Part shown: positions 25,928 through 34,581 of the stretch, in pieces
Numbering within the stretch: position 1 is the first letter of the stretch
How the letters are laid out: each line of letters starts with the position of its first letter
NCBI RefSeq assembly: GCF_030124375.1
Contig: NZ_JASKLS010000013.1
Coordinates: 1-64,000, forward strand
DNA: 64,000 nt
Reading direction: 5' to 3'
Source: Sinorhizobium sp. 6-70
Lineage (GTDB): Bacteria > Pseudomonadota > Alphaproteobacteria > Rhizobiales > Rhizobiaceae
Program-made: the position numbers and the translations under genes
Notes under the pieces: generated by a model
Told to the model about the DNA's origin: nothing
Seen by the model: only the letters and a program-made list of their open reading frames with translations
Databases searched by the model: none

Positions 25928-27058
25928 TTGACCCTGCCGGTTCAAAACCCAAGACAGGCGCCCTCGCAGAAACAAGGCGAGTTGAAAAAGGGCGAGTCAA
26001 GACAGGGCGCACGTCTCGAGCTTGACGGCCTGCGCCGCTCGTTCGGTGCTTACAACGCGCTTGACGGCATCGACCTTGCGATCGAGCCGGGCGAATTCAT
26101 CGCGCTTCTCGGACCTTCGGGCTGCGGCAAGTCGACGGCGCTCAACTGCGTTGCCGGCCTCCTGCCGCTGACGGGAGGCGAAATCCGTCTCGGCGGCCAG
26201 CGCATCGACCAACTCGAACCGGAAAAGCGCGGCTTCGGCATGGTGTTCCAGAGCTACGCGCTCTTTCCGCATATGACCGTGCGCCGCAATGTCGGTTTCG
26301 GCCTTACCATGCAGGGTATCGGCGGCGCCGAGGCGGACAAGCGGATCAACGACGCGCTCAACCTCGTCCGCCTCGGCTCGCAGGCCGACAAGCTGCCGGG
26401 GCAGCTCTCCGGTGGCCAGCAGCAGCGCGTCGCCATTGCCCGCGCCGTCGTTATCCGGCCTCCGGTCGTGCTCATGGACGAGCCGCTCTCCAACCTCGAT
26501 GCCAAGCTCCGGCTCGAGATGCGCGCCGAAATCCGCGGCATCCACGACCAGATCGGTTCGACCACCATCTATGTCACGCACGACCAGGACGAGGCGCTTT
26601 CGCTCGCCGATCGCATCGTCGTGATGAGCCAGGGCCGCATCATGCAGATCGGCACCCCCGAAGATCTCTACCAGCGCCCCGTCCATGTCGAGGTGGCGGA
26701 TTTCATGGGCTTCCGCACCCGGCTTCCCGGGCGGGTGCTGTCGGTTTCCGGCAGCGAGGCGGAAATCGAGGCAGCCGGCGCCCGGCTCACGGGCACAATG
26801 CGCCAGCCGCTGAAACCGGGGGACGCCGCCATCCTCTCCGTGCGCCCGGAAGATCTCGTGGCCGTCGAGGATGGTGACGGAGTTCAGGTCACGGTGAGCA
26901 GCATGGAATATCGCGGCCGTGCCTTCTTCGGCATGGCGCATGGCGCTGACGGCTCGGAACTCTATTTCCGCGCCGATCATGCGCTCCCGCGCGGCGCCGC
27001 CGCAAGGCTGCAGCCGGTCGCCGGCCGGGCGCTTCTCTTCAAGGGGCAGGCGGCATGA
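25928..27058 (+). CDS. ABC importer ATP-binding protein (hexuronate cluster)
   Basis: 376 residues. The start is read as TTG 25928, seven bases after AGGAG; no ATG precedes the first conserved residues in this frame. Walker A GPSGCGKST, signature LSGGQQQR, Walker B PVVLMDEPLSN and the switch His in VTHDQDEAL are all present. A C-terminal TOBE domain (about 280-376) is typical of the PotA/FbpC/MalK class. It energises import with the two permeases that follow. The stop overlaps the next ATG by four bases. Confidence 0.93.
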   Translation: MTLPVQNPRQAPSQKQGELKKGESRQGARLELDGLRRSFGAYNALDGIDLAIEPGEFIALLGPSGCGKSTALNCVAGLLPLTGGEIRLGGQRIDQLEPEKRGFGMVFQSYALFPHMTVRRNVGFGLTMQGIGGAEADKRINDALNLVRLGSQADKLPGQLSGGQQQRVAIARAVVIRPPVVLMDEPLSNLDAKLRLEMRAEIRGIHDQIGSTTIYVTHDQDEALSLADRIVVMSQGRIMQIGTPEDLYQRPVHVEVADFMGFRTRLPGRVLSVSGSEAEIEAAGARLTGTMRQPLKPGDAAILSVRPEDLVAVEDGDGVQVTVSSMEYRGRAFFGMAHGADGSELYFRADHALPRGAAARLQPVAGRALLFKGQAA

Positions 27059-27933
27059 ACAGGCCTTCCCTTCGGTTGCGGCTCGCCGCCCGCGGTTTCG
27101 ACGCGACGACGCTGCTCGTCCTGCCCGGACTTGCGGTGATGCTCGCGTTGTTCGTCTATCCGTTTGCCTACGGCATCGTCGATTCGCTGATGCCGCGTGA
27201 GGGCGCCTGGTACGCGAACTACACCCGCTTCTTCACCGACCGCTTCCAGTTCGCGACGATCGGCGCGACGCTCTGGCTCGCTCTGCCGGTGACGATCGTC
27301 AACATGGCGCTGGCGCTGCCGATTGCCTTCCGTGTGCGGCTGATGAGCCGGCAGCGGCTGTTGACGACGATCCTGGTGCTGCCGATCACGCTCGGCACGG
27401 TATTCGTCGCCGATGGCCTGTTGACCTTTCTCGGCCCGCAGGGCTGGTTCAACCGTGCCTTGATCCTCGTCGGGCTGCTCGATGCGCCGGTGAAGCTCAC
27501 CAACAATTATTGGGGCGTCTTCGCTTCGCTGCTGATCACCGGGTTCCCCTTCGCGTTTCTCCTGACGCTCTCCTACGTGACCGGCATCGATCCGGCGATC
27601 GAGCAGGCGGCCGCAACGCTCGGGGCCGGACCGCGGCAGCGTTTCTTCCGGGTCTTCCTGCCGTTGCTCGTGCCGGGCCTCGCCGTCACCTTCTGCCTCG
27701 CATTCGTCCAGGCCTTCGCGGTGTTTCCATCGGCCGTGCTGCTCGGCGCGCCCGCCGGGCCGACGCGGGTGATTTCGATCGCCGCCTACCAGGCCGCGTT
27801 CGAGCAGTACGATCACTCGATGGGCTCGGCGATCGCGATCATCATGGGGCTCGTCGAACTCGTCGTGGTCGTGGCGGTGCTCGGCCTGCGTACGCTCTTT
27901 TACCGCGGCCCCGCGGGCGGCACGAAAGGGTAA
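27055..27933 (+). CDS. ABC importer permease 1 (hexuronate cluster)
   Basis: 292 residues with six predicted membrane spans and the EAA-like cytoplasmic loop (PAIEQAAATLGAGPRQRFFRV) that docks on the ATPase. This is the PotB/CysW class of binding-protein-dependent permease. ATG overlaps the ATPase stop. It pairs with permease 2, 57 bases downstream. Confidence 0.92.
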   Translation: MNRPSLRLRLAARGFDATTLLVLPGLAVMLALFVYPFAYGIVDSLMPREGAWYANYTRFFTDRFQFATIGATLWLALPVTIVNMALALPIAFRVRLMSRQRLLTTILVLPITLGTVFVADGLLTFLGPQGWFNRALILVGLLDAPVKLTNNYWGVFASLLITGFPFAFLLTLSYVTGIDPAIEQAAATLGAGPRQRFFRVFLPLLVPGLAVTFCLAFVQAFAVFPSAVLLGAPAGPTRVISIAAYQAAFEQYDHSMGSAIAIIMGLVELVVVVAVLGLRTLFYRGPAGGTKG

Positions 27934-27990
27934 GGCGATGCACTTCGACGTTTCAACGACATTCTTCCTTGAACTAGAAAAGGTGACGCC

Positions 27991-28833
27991 ATGATCCGTG
28001 ACCAGGGCCTTGCCTCGAAATTGTGGCGCTTCGCCGTGTGGGCGCTCGCCGGCCTATTCGTGCTGAACCTCATTGGTGTAATGGCCGCCGTGGTGATGAA
28101 CTCCTTCGCCAGGCGCTGGCTCGGCACCTGGCTACCGGCGGGCTGGACGACGCGCTGGTATTTCGACGCCTGGAGCGAGTTCCAGCTTTCGAGCGTGGTT
28201 CTCGTCACCTTTCAGGTCGTCTTCGCCGTCGTCCTCATTTCCGGAATGATCGGCGTCATCACTGCCTATGCGCTGGCCCGGCGGGACTTTCCCGGCAAGC
28301 GTGCCGTCATCCTGCTCTTCCTGCTACCGCTCCTCATCCCGCCGCTCACCTACGGCATTCCGCTGGCGACGGTCCTTTACCAGATCGGTCTCGGCGGTTC
28401 GTTCTGGGGCGTGGTGCTGATCAATTTGGTGCCCTCGCTGCCCTTCGTCATCCTTGTCATGATCCCGTTCATCGAGCAGATCGATCCGCGCATCGAAGCC
28501 GCCGCGCGCGTCTTCGGCGCGGGCACCGGCAGCCTCTTCCTGCGCATCCTGCTGCCGCTCCTGCTTCCGGGTATGCTGGCCGCGCTGCTTCTCGTCCTCG
28601 TGCGCACGATCGCGATGTTCGAGCTCACCTTCCTGATCGCCGGACCGACGAGCCAGACGCTGGTCGTTGCGCTCTATTACGCGGTTTTCGCCTCCGGCGT
28701 GCGCGCCAGCCAGTCGATCGACGCGATGGCGGTCGTCTATATGGTGACGACGCTCTTCTGGCTGGTCCTCGCACTACAGTTCGTCAGCCCGACGCAGATC
28801 GTCGCGCGCGCAAAACAACAACAGGCTTCATGA
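27991..28833 (+). CDS. ABC importer permease 2 (hexuronate cluster)
   Basis: 280 residues, six membrane spans, EAA loop PRIEAAARVFGAGTGSLFLRI. PotC-class partner of permease 1. Its TGA overlaps the ATG of uxuB (ATGATG at 28830), so import and the fructuronate reductase are translationally coupled, supporting a hexuronate substrate. Confidence 0.92.
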   Translation: MIRDQGLASKLWRFAVWALAGLFVLNLIGVMAAVVMNSFARRWLGTWLPAGWTTRWYFDAWSEFQLSSVVLVTFQVVFAVVLISGMIGVITAYALARRDFPGKRAVILLFLLPLLIPPLTYGIPLATVLYQIGLGGSFWGVVLINLVPSLPFVILVMIPFIEQIDPRIEAAARVFGAGTGSLFLRILLPLLLPGMLAALLLVLVRTIAMFELTFLIAGPTSQTLVVALYYAVFASGVRASQSIDAMAVVYMVTTLFWLVLALQFVSPTQIVARAKQQQAS

Positions 28834-30293
28834 TGCAGCTCTCACGACAGACACTCGACCGGTTGCCGGCTGCCGTCAAACGGCCGGAATACGAACCCGC
28901 CCGGCTCGCCGTCGGCATCGTCCACCTCGGCATCGGCGCGTTTCACCGGGCGCACCAGGCCGTCTTTACCGATGCGGTGCTCGCAGAGGATCCTTCCTGG
29001 GGGATTTCCGGCGTCTCGCTGCGCAGCCCCGAGACACGCGACGCGCTCGCGCCGCAGGACGGGCTCTACACGCTAAAGGTCCAGGATGGCGAGGGAGAGG
29101 AACTGCAGGTGATCGGCAGCGTCGCCGAGCTTCTTTGTGCGCCGGAGGATCCCGAAGCCGTGCTCGCCCGCATGGCCAACCCTGCGACGCGGATCGTTTC
29201 GCTGACGATCACCGAGAAGGGCTATTGCCACAATCCGGCGACGGGCACGCTCGATGAAGGTCATCCCGACATTGTCCATGATCTTCAGAACCCGGCGCGG
29301 CCGAAGTCGGCGGTCGGCTTCATCGTGGAAGCGCTTGCGCGTCGGGCGCGTGCCGGCGTGCCCCCGTTCACGCTGCTCTCCTGCGACAATCTTCCGTCCA
29401 ACGGCCACGTGCTGAAGAACGTGGTGAAGCGCTTCGCGGAACTGCGCGATCCGGCCCTCGCCAACATTATCCGGGAGCTCGCCTCTCCGTCGACCATGGT
29501 GGACCGGATCGTCCCGGCGACGACGGAAAAAGACCGGTCGGACATTTCCGCGGCGATCGGCCTTGTCGATGCCTGGCCGATCGTGACCGAACCGTTCCGT
29601 CAGTGGGTGGTGGAAGATGATTTTCCGCTTGGCCGTCCCGCCTGGGAGAAGGCCGGCGTTGTTTTCGTCGATGACGTCGCCGTCTTTGAGATGATGAAAC
29701 TGCGGCTGCTCAACGGCAGCCATTCGACGCTCGCTTATCTCGGCTACCTGGCAGGCGCGGAAACGGTTGCCGAAGCCATGGCGCTGCCGGGCATGGAGGC
29801 GCTGATCGGAGGATTGATGGTCGAGGAAGTCTCGCCGACCCTGCCGGCGCTGCCGGGCTTCGATCTCGCTGCCTATCGCCAGGCACTGCTTCAGCGGTTC
29901 CGCAATCCGGCGCTGCGCCACCGGACATGGCAGATCGCCATGGACGGATCGCAGAAGCTGCCGCAGCGGCTGCTCGGAACTATCCGCGACCGCAGCGCTG
30001 CGAAATCCTCCTACGACCGCCTGGCGCTCGGCGTTGCCGCCTGGATGCGCTATGCGCGCGGCATCGACGAAAAGGCCAACGCCATCGATGTCCGCGACCC
30101 GCTTGCCGGCCGGATCGCCAGCGTCGCGCAGCCGCTGCAACGGCCAGAAGAGATCGTGGCCGCGCTTCTCCGCATCACGGAGGTGTTCGGTGACGACCTG
30201 CCGTCGGACAAGGCATTCCGCGACACGCTCGTCCGGACCCTCGCCGGGTTGATGTCGGACGGCGCTGCAGCCGTCGTCAAATCCCAGGCGTGA
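28830..30293 (+). CDS. uxuB: D-fructuronate reductase / mannitol dehydrogenase family UxuB
   Basis: 487 residues from ATG 28830 (or 28833). It reduces D-fructuronate to D-mannonate with NADH, linking UxaC to UxuA. The N-terminal Rossmann segment VGIVHLGIGAFHRAHQAVFTD and the central DNLPSNGHVLKNVV are typical, and the catalytic Lys is in the conserved KLRLLNGSHS motif of polyol-specific long-chain dehydrogenases. With uxaC and uxuA it completes glucuronate to 2-keto-3-deoxygluconate. The frame is open far upstream over permease 2, but that part is a shadow. Confidence 0.94.
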   Translation: MMQLSRQTLDRLPAAVKRPEYEPARLAVGIVHLGIGAFHRAHQAVFTDAVLAEDPSWGISGVSLRSPETRDALAPQDGLYTLKVQDGEGEELQVIGSVAELLCAPEDPEAVLARMANPATRIVSLTITEKGYCHNPATGTLDEGHPDIVHDLQNPARPKSAVGFIVEALARRARAGVPPFTLLSCDNLPSNGHVLKNVVKRFAELRDPALANIIRELASPSTMVDRIVPATTEKDRSDISAAIGLVDAWPIVTEPFRQWVVEDDFPLGRPAWEKAGVVFVDDVAVFEMMKLRLLNGSHSTLAYLGYLAGAETVAEAMALPGMEALIGGLMVEEVSPTLPALPGFDLAAYRQALLQRFRNPALRHRTWQIAMDGSQKLPQRLLGTIRDRSAAKSSYDRLALGVAAWMRYARGIDEKANAIDVRDPLAGRIASVAQPLQRPEEIVAALLRITEVFGDDLPSDKAFRDTLVRTLAGLMSDGAAAVVKSQA

Positions 30294-30309
30294 AGCCGAC
30301 TGCCTGGTT

Positions 30310-30384
30310 CCTCAAATCGGCTACGACAATTCAAAGTGCTACAGCGTCCTTTGCGCGTCTAATTAGACGCGCGGCGCTGTAGGC
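30310..30384 (+). repeat. Mosaic element, copy 4
   Basis: CTCAAATCGG, CAATTCAAAGTGCTACAGCG, CCTTTGCGCGTCTAATTAGA and GCGCGGCGCTGTAGG modules, closest to copy 1 at 10020. It lies after uxuB. Confidence 0.75.
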
Positions 30385-30482
30385 AAACATGCCGCAGCAA
30401 GCCTCACACAAGATCGCACCGGAATAAGTGTTCTCATCGGTTCTCTGCTTGCGCAGGCTGCGTAGGCTTTGGGAGAGCGGCC

Positions 30483-30510
30483 TCTCGATGGCGGGCAAGC
30501 GCCATCGAGA
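30483..30510. terminator. 11-bp hairpin downstream of uxuB
   Basis: TCTCGATGGCG (30483-30493) and CGCCATCGAGA (30500-30510) pair perfectly around a 6-base loop, about 190 bases past uxuB and before the glycosyltransferase gene. A possible transcript end; no T-run. Confidence 0.45.
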
Positions 30511-30532
30511 TGATTTAACTCTTTGAAATCAC

Positions 30533-30580
30533 GCAATTCCGGACGAAAACCGTTACAAAATTTTCCCGGAATTGCTCTAG
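30533..30580. repeat. GCAATTCC-type palindromic element, copy 2
   Basis: GCAATTCCGG at the left end and CCGGAATTGCTCTAG at the right end, interior CGAAAACCGTTACAAAATTT. Related to the element at 208-251. It ends 13 bases before the GTG start of the glycosyltransferase. Confidence 0.65.
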
Positions 30581-30593
30581 CAGGAACACTTGG

Positions 30594-31841
30594 GTGGATC
30601 CCGTCAAGCTCAGCATCTGCATCCCGACCTATAACCGAGCGCGGTTCCTGGAGAATGCGCTCGGCCGCTTCGTCGAAAGCTACCAGATCCCGTTCAGCTT
30701 CGAGATCGTCATCTCCGACAACGCTTCCACGGACAACACGCGGGAAATTGTCGAGGCGTTCGCCGGCAAGGGATTGCCGATTCGCTATTTCCGCCAGTTG
30801 GAAAATCGTGGCGTCGACCCCAATCTCTGCAGCGCCTTCCGCCACGCGGCCGGCGACTATGCGATCTATCTCGCGGACGACGACATGCTGGCAGTCGACG
30901 GTCTTGTCGAGGCGATTGCCTACCTCGACAGGAACCCGGAACTCTCCGCCTGCTTTGCGCCGTGGCATATTCATAACGAGGTCGAAGGTCGGGACACCGA
31001 GCTTTTCTACAATGTCGATGCCGACAGCAAATTCGACAAGGACGAATTCGAGCGGCTTTTCGCTTTCGTCGTCGAGCGGCACATCTTTCCCGAGATCGGA
31101 ATCTACCGGACCGCGGCGCTGCGCACGTCTTGGCTGCCGCGCCATTTCGCCTATTGGGCGTTCTCCAATCTCGCTCATTTTCTCGAGCGCGGCGGTGTCG
31201 CGTTTCTGAAGAAACCCTTCTACCGGCAGGTCGTCCAATCGAAGCTGGGACGGGACCGCCCGCAGGCCGGCCATGACGAACTGCTGACCTCTTGGGACCG
31301 TTACCGGGGCGGCCTGGAGTATTTTCTCCACGTCGGAGCCAAGCGTGGAGCCCTACGCATGACACCCGACCGGCGCACGGCACGGGACGCCATGATCAGG
31401 CAGTTCACGTCCCTCCGGATGGCGGTGGCGATGCGCATGTGGGCGGCCAAGAAAGAATACGTCAAGGCCTATGAAATCTATACGCGCATGGCGCTCGCCG
31501 GGTTCGAGCACCATCCGACGGCGCGGCAACTGAAGGATTCCTTGCCGCTGATGGTGGCCGTGCAGACGCTTGCCTGGCAGGTCAATGCCGCCGCGGAGGT
31601 CAACCGCGTGGTCCTGCATGGCGTCGACAGTCCGTCGTCGCTCGAAGGTCTGCTGCGCGAACTGGGCCTGCGCCAGGACATCGCCGTCGTGGCCCCCGCG
31701 CCCGAACTCGAGGCGGGCGAGATCGCGCGCACCGTCGTCTTCGTCGTCGCCGAAAACGACCGCCAGCAGTTCCTCGCGCAAGGCTATTCGCCGAACCTCG
31801 TTCTCTGCGAAAGCGACATCGTCGCCAACGTCGTGGTCTGA
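30594..31841 (+). CDS. Family 2 glycosyltransferase
   Basis: 415 residues from GTG 30594, with only a weak upstream AGGAAC. The first 250 residues are a GT-A fold: LSICIPTYNRARFLENAL, VISDNASTDNTREI and the metal-binding acidic cluster ADDDML at about residues 98-103. The last 160 residues are an extra helical region without a motif I recognise. It would transfer a nucleotide-sugar-derived sugar to a polysaccharide, lipid or protein acceptor. It stands alone between two sugar-catabolic clusters, with no other envelope gene nearby. Confidence 0.85.
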   Translation: MDPVKLSICIPTYNRARFLENALGRFVESYQIPFSFEIVISDNASTDNTREIVEAFAGKGLPIRYFRQLENRGVDPNLCSAFRHAAGDYAIYLADDDMLAVDGLVEAIAYLDRNPELSACFAPWHIHNEVEGRDTELFYNVDADSKFDKDEFERLFAFVVERHIFPEIGIYRTAALRTSWLPRHFAYWAFSNLAHFLERGGVAFLKKPFYRQVVQSKLGRDRPQAGHDELLTSWDRYRGGLEYFLHVGAKRGALRMTPDRRTARDAMIRQFTSLRMAVAMRMWAAKKEYVKAYEIYTRMALAGFEHHPTARQLKDSLPLMVAVQTLAWQVNAAAEVNRVVLHGVDSPSSLEGLLRELGLRQDIAVVAPAPELEAGEIARTVVFVVAENDRQQFLAQGYSPNLVLCESDIVANVVV

Positions 31842-31924
31842 TCACCCTCATGATTTTAGTTCGGGCCGACCTTTCGTTGGCCCGATCGCGACGGTGCAGC
31901 CGCCAGAACGTCCCAGAACGTCAT

Positions 31925-31938
31925 TGAAATCGATTACA
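31925..31938. promoter_or_regulatory. LacI-type operator upstream of sugar ABC importer
   Basis: TGAAATCGATTACA is an almost perfect palindrome centred on CG, the classic LacI-family half-site arrangement TGNAATCGATTNCA. It lies 42 bases before the start of the binding-protein gene, whose operon encodes a LacI-family regulator (36520-37539). Confidence 0.7.
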
Positions 31939-31979
31939 TTTTCTGGCTTCATGTCCTCCTTAAGATTTGGGAGGATCTT

Positions 31980-33005
31980 ATGAAAACGCTTATCGCAGTA
32001 GCGCTCGGCGCAGTTGCGTCCATCGTCATCTCGGCATCGGCAGTCAGCGCGGAGACCTTCAAGATCGGTCTCTCGAATGGTTGGGTCGGCAGCGAGTGGC
32101 GCACCCAGATGATCGACGAGGCCAAGGCCGCCGCGGCCGCGTGGAAGGACAAGGGCGTCGACGTCGAAGTCTCGGTCCAGAGTGCGAATGTCGACGTTCC
32201 CGGCCAGATCGCCCATATCCGCAACTTCATCGCGGAAGGCGTGAACGCCATCATCGTCAACCCGAACAGCCCGACCGCCTTCGATCCGATCTTCGCCCAG
32301 GCGAAGGAAGCCGGCATCCTGGTGATTGCGACGGACGCGGAAGTTTCGTCTCCGGATGCGCTTTATGTCGGCATCGACCAGACCGCCTGGGGTGCCGCCG
32401 GTGCGAAATGGCTTGCCGAAACGCTGGGCGGCAAGGGCAAGGTCGTCGCGATCAACGGCGTTGCGGGCCACCCGGCTAACGAGATGCGCGTGGCGGGCTA
32501 CAAGCAGGTCTTCAAGGACTATCCGGACATCCAGATCGTCAACGAAGTCAACGCCAACTGGGATCAGGCGCAGGGCCAGCAGGCGATGCAGAACATCCTT
32601 GCCACCTATCCCGACGTGAACGGCGTCGTCGTGCAGGACGGCATGGCCGCCGGCGCCTGGAAATCGATCATGGACGCCGGCAAGACCGGCCAGATCGCCG
32701 CAACCGGCGAGATCCGCAAGGACTTCATCGACCTCTGGGTCAAGGACAATCTGAACTCCGGCGCGACCGTCAACCCACCGGGCGTGATGGCGAGCGCGCT
32801 GAATGTCGCGGTGCTGATGCTGCAGGGCAAGGAACTGAAGGAGCCCGCCAAGGCCGGCCAGTACGGTAACGCCCTCTACCTGCCGATCCCGTTCATCGAC
32901 AGCAAGAACGTCGGCGATGCCGCAAAGCAGCTCGAAGGCAAGCCCGGCTACTATTCCTACACCAGCTCGCTTTCGATCGAAGACGCGGAAGCCCTCTTCA
33001 AGTGA
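31980..33005 (+). CDS. Ribose-type sugar ABC importer, periplasmic binding protein
   Basis: 341 residues with a Sec signal peptide (MKTLIAVALGAVASIVISASAVSA, predicted cut after AVSA). The mature part is a type I periplasmic binding protein of the ribose/xylose class (FKIGLSNGWVGSEWR, GVNAIIVNPNSPTAFDP, GIDQTAWGAAGAKWLAE). The sugar is unknown. GGGAGG lies six bases before ATG 31980 and may be masked by flanking complementary bases. It is first gene of a 7-gene run with the LacI operator just upstream. Confidence 0.93.
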   Translation: MKTLIAVALGAVASIVISASAVSAETFKIGLSNGWVGSEWRTQMIDEAKAAAAAWKDKGVDVEVSVQSANVDVPGQIAHIRNFIAEGVNAIIVNPNSPTAFDPIFAQAKEAGILVIATDAEVSSPDALYVGIDQTAWGAAGAKWLAETLGGKGKVVAINGVAGHPANEMRVAGYKQVFKDYPDIQIVNEVNANWDQAQGQQAMQNILATYPDVNGVVVQDGMAAGAWKSIMDAGKTGQIAATGEIRKDFIDLWVKDNLNSGATVNPPGVMASALNVAVLMLQGKELKEPAKAGQYGNALYLPIPFIDSKNVGDAAKQLEGKPGYYSYTSSLSIEDAEALFK

Positions 33006-33075
33006 GTGTTTCCAATGGTTGCGCAGGCCGAGTCTCGGCCCGTGCTTCCCTTCGCATTGCAACGGACGAAGTTCC

Positions 33076-34581
33076 ATGACGAAATTGAGACTGAGCGGCG
33101 TAAGCAAGGCTTACGGTGCCACATTGGCGCTGCGCCGCGGCGATCTGGAAGTCATGGCCGGCGAAGTTCATGTCCTCATGGGCTCGAACGGATCTGGCAA
33201 GAGCACGCTTTGCAAGGTCATCGCCGGCAGCGTCAGGCCGGATGCCGGGAAAATCCTGATCGACAACAGGCCGGTCACGATCACCGGACCGCACGCGGCG
33301 CATGCACAGGGGATCGGCATCTTCTATCAGGAGCTCAGCCTCGCGGCTCATCGCTCGGTCGAGGAAAACATCTGCCTCGCCGCATTGCCGATCAAGTCCC
33401 ACCTGTTCGTCGACCGGACTTTGCTCAAGCAGCGCGCGGCGCGTTATATCAGGCTCTTCGAAGAGGTAGCCGGAGAAGGATTTTCCGCCGACGCCCTTGT
33501 CGGCAACCTGCGTCCGGACCAGCGGCAGCTCGTGGAGATCATGAAGGCGCTCGCGAGCGAGGCGCCGATCATGATCTTCGACGAACCGACCTCGGCGCTC
33601 GACCGGGCGCAGGTCGATCGCTTCTTCGAGATCCTGCGCGATCTGAAGCGGCAGGACCGGGGTGTCATCTTCATTTCCCACCGCATGGACGAGATCAAGG
33701 CGATCGGCGACCGGGTGACGATCATTCGTGACGGCGAGACGATCACGACGCTCAATCTTGCCGAGACGGATGCAGCCTCGGTTATCCGACTGATGGTCGG
33801 CGGCTCCGGCGACATGCCGGCTTCGCAGTCGTCGGCCCCCGCCGTCGTCAACGGCAAGGACGGCGCGGCGATGACCGTCCGCGATCTCTCCGGCCGCGGC
33901 TTCCGCAATGTCAGTTTCGAAGTCGCCAAGGGCGAAATTCTCGGCTTCGGTGGGCTCCACGGCCAGGGCCAGTCGGCGCTGCTCCGGGCGATCTTCGGTG
34001 CCGGCTCGATTAGCTCGGGCGAAGTGCTGATCGGCGACGGCCGCTTTGACGCCTCGAGCCCGCGCGACGCCATTCGGCGCGGCTGCGCCTATGTTTCCGG
34101 CGATCGCGGCCGCGACGGCGTCATCAGCGGCAGGCCGATCATCGAGAACGTCACGCCGATCCATTATCTGCGCGATCGCCTGCTGATCGCGCGGCCCTCC
34201 AAGCTGCGCGACAAGGTCGTGCCGGCGCTTCAGAGCATGCACACCAAGTTTCAGAGCCTGTTCCACCCGATCAATTCGCTTTCCGGCGGCAACCAGCAGA
34301 AGGTGATCATCGCCCGCTGGCTGATCGACCGGCCCGATGTGCTGCTGCTCGATGACCCGACCAAGGGCATCGACCTTTCGGCGAAGGCCGACCTCTTCGC
34401 GCTGATCCGCCAGCTGGCCGCCGAGGGGCTCGGCATCCTGCTGTATTCATCCGAGGATGCAGAACTGCTCGGGAACGCCAACCGCATCCTCGTCTTCAAC
34501 GGCGGATCGATCAGCCGCGAACTGACGGGTGGCGACCGCACGCGCTACAATCTCTACCAAGCCGCTTACGAGGCCGCGTGA
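33076..34581 (+). CDS. Ribose-type sugar ABC importer, tandem ATPase
   Basis: 501 residues from ATG 33076 (typical RbsA/MglA length; the open frame extends upstream over the previous gene). Two ATPase cassettes are present: Walker A GSNGSGKST, Q-loop/signature LRPDQRQ and Walker B MIFDEPTSALD in the first; the second has GGLHGQGQSALLRA, LSGGNQQK and LLLDDPTKGID. The first signature is degenerate (no LSGGQ), which is common in this class. It powers the two permeases encoded downstream. Confidence 0.94.
   Translation: MTKLRLSGVSKAYGATLALRRGDLEVMAGEVHVLMGSNGSGKSTLCKVIAGSVRPDAGKILIDNRPVTITGPHAAHAQGIGIFYQELSLAAHRSVEENICLAALPIKSHLFVDRTLLKQRAARYIRLFEEVAGEGFSADALVGNLRPDQRQLVEIMKALASEAPIMIFDEPTSALDRAQVDRFFEILRDLKRQDRGVIFISHRMDEIKAIGDRVTIIRDGETITTLNLAETDAASVIRLMVGGSGDMPASQSSAPAVVNGKDGAAMTVRDLSGRGFRNVSFEVAKGEILGFGGLHGQGQSALLRAIFGAGSISSGEVLIGDGRFDASSPRDAIRRGCAYVSGDRGRDGVISGRPIIENVTPIHYLRDRLLIARPSKLRDKVVPALQSMHTKFQSLFHPINSLSGGNQQKVIIARWLIDRPDVLLLDDPTKGIDLSAKADLFALIRQLAAEGLGILLYSSEDAELLGNANRILVFNGGSISRELTGGDRTRYNLYQAAYEAA

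Noticed and set aside
28023..28829. Upstream extension of the uxuB frame over permease 2
   Set aside because: Out-of-frame shadow of the permease; family alignment of UxuB begins at 28830.
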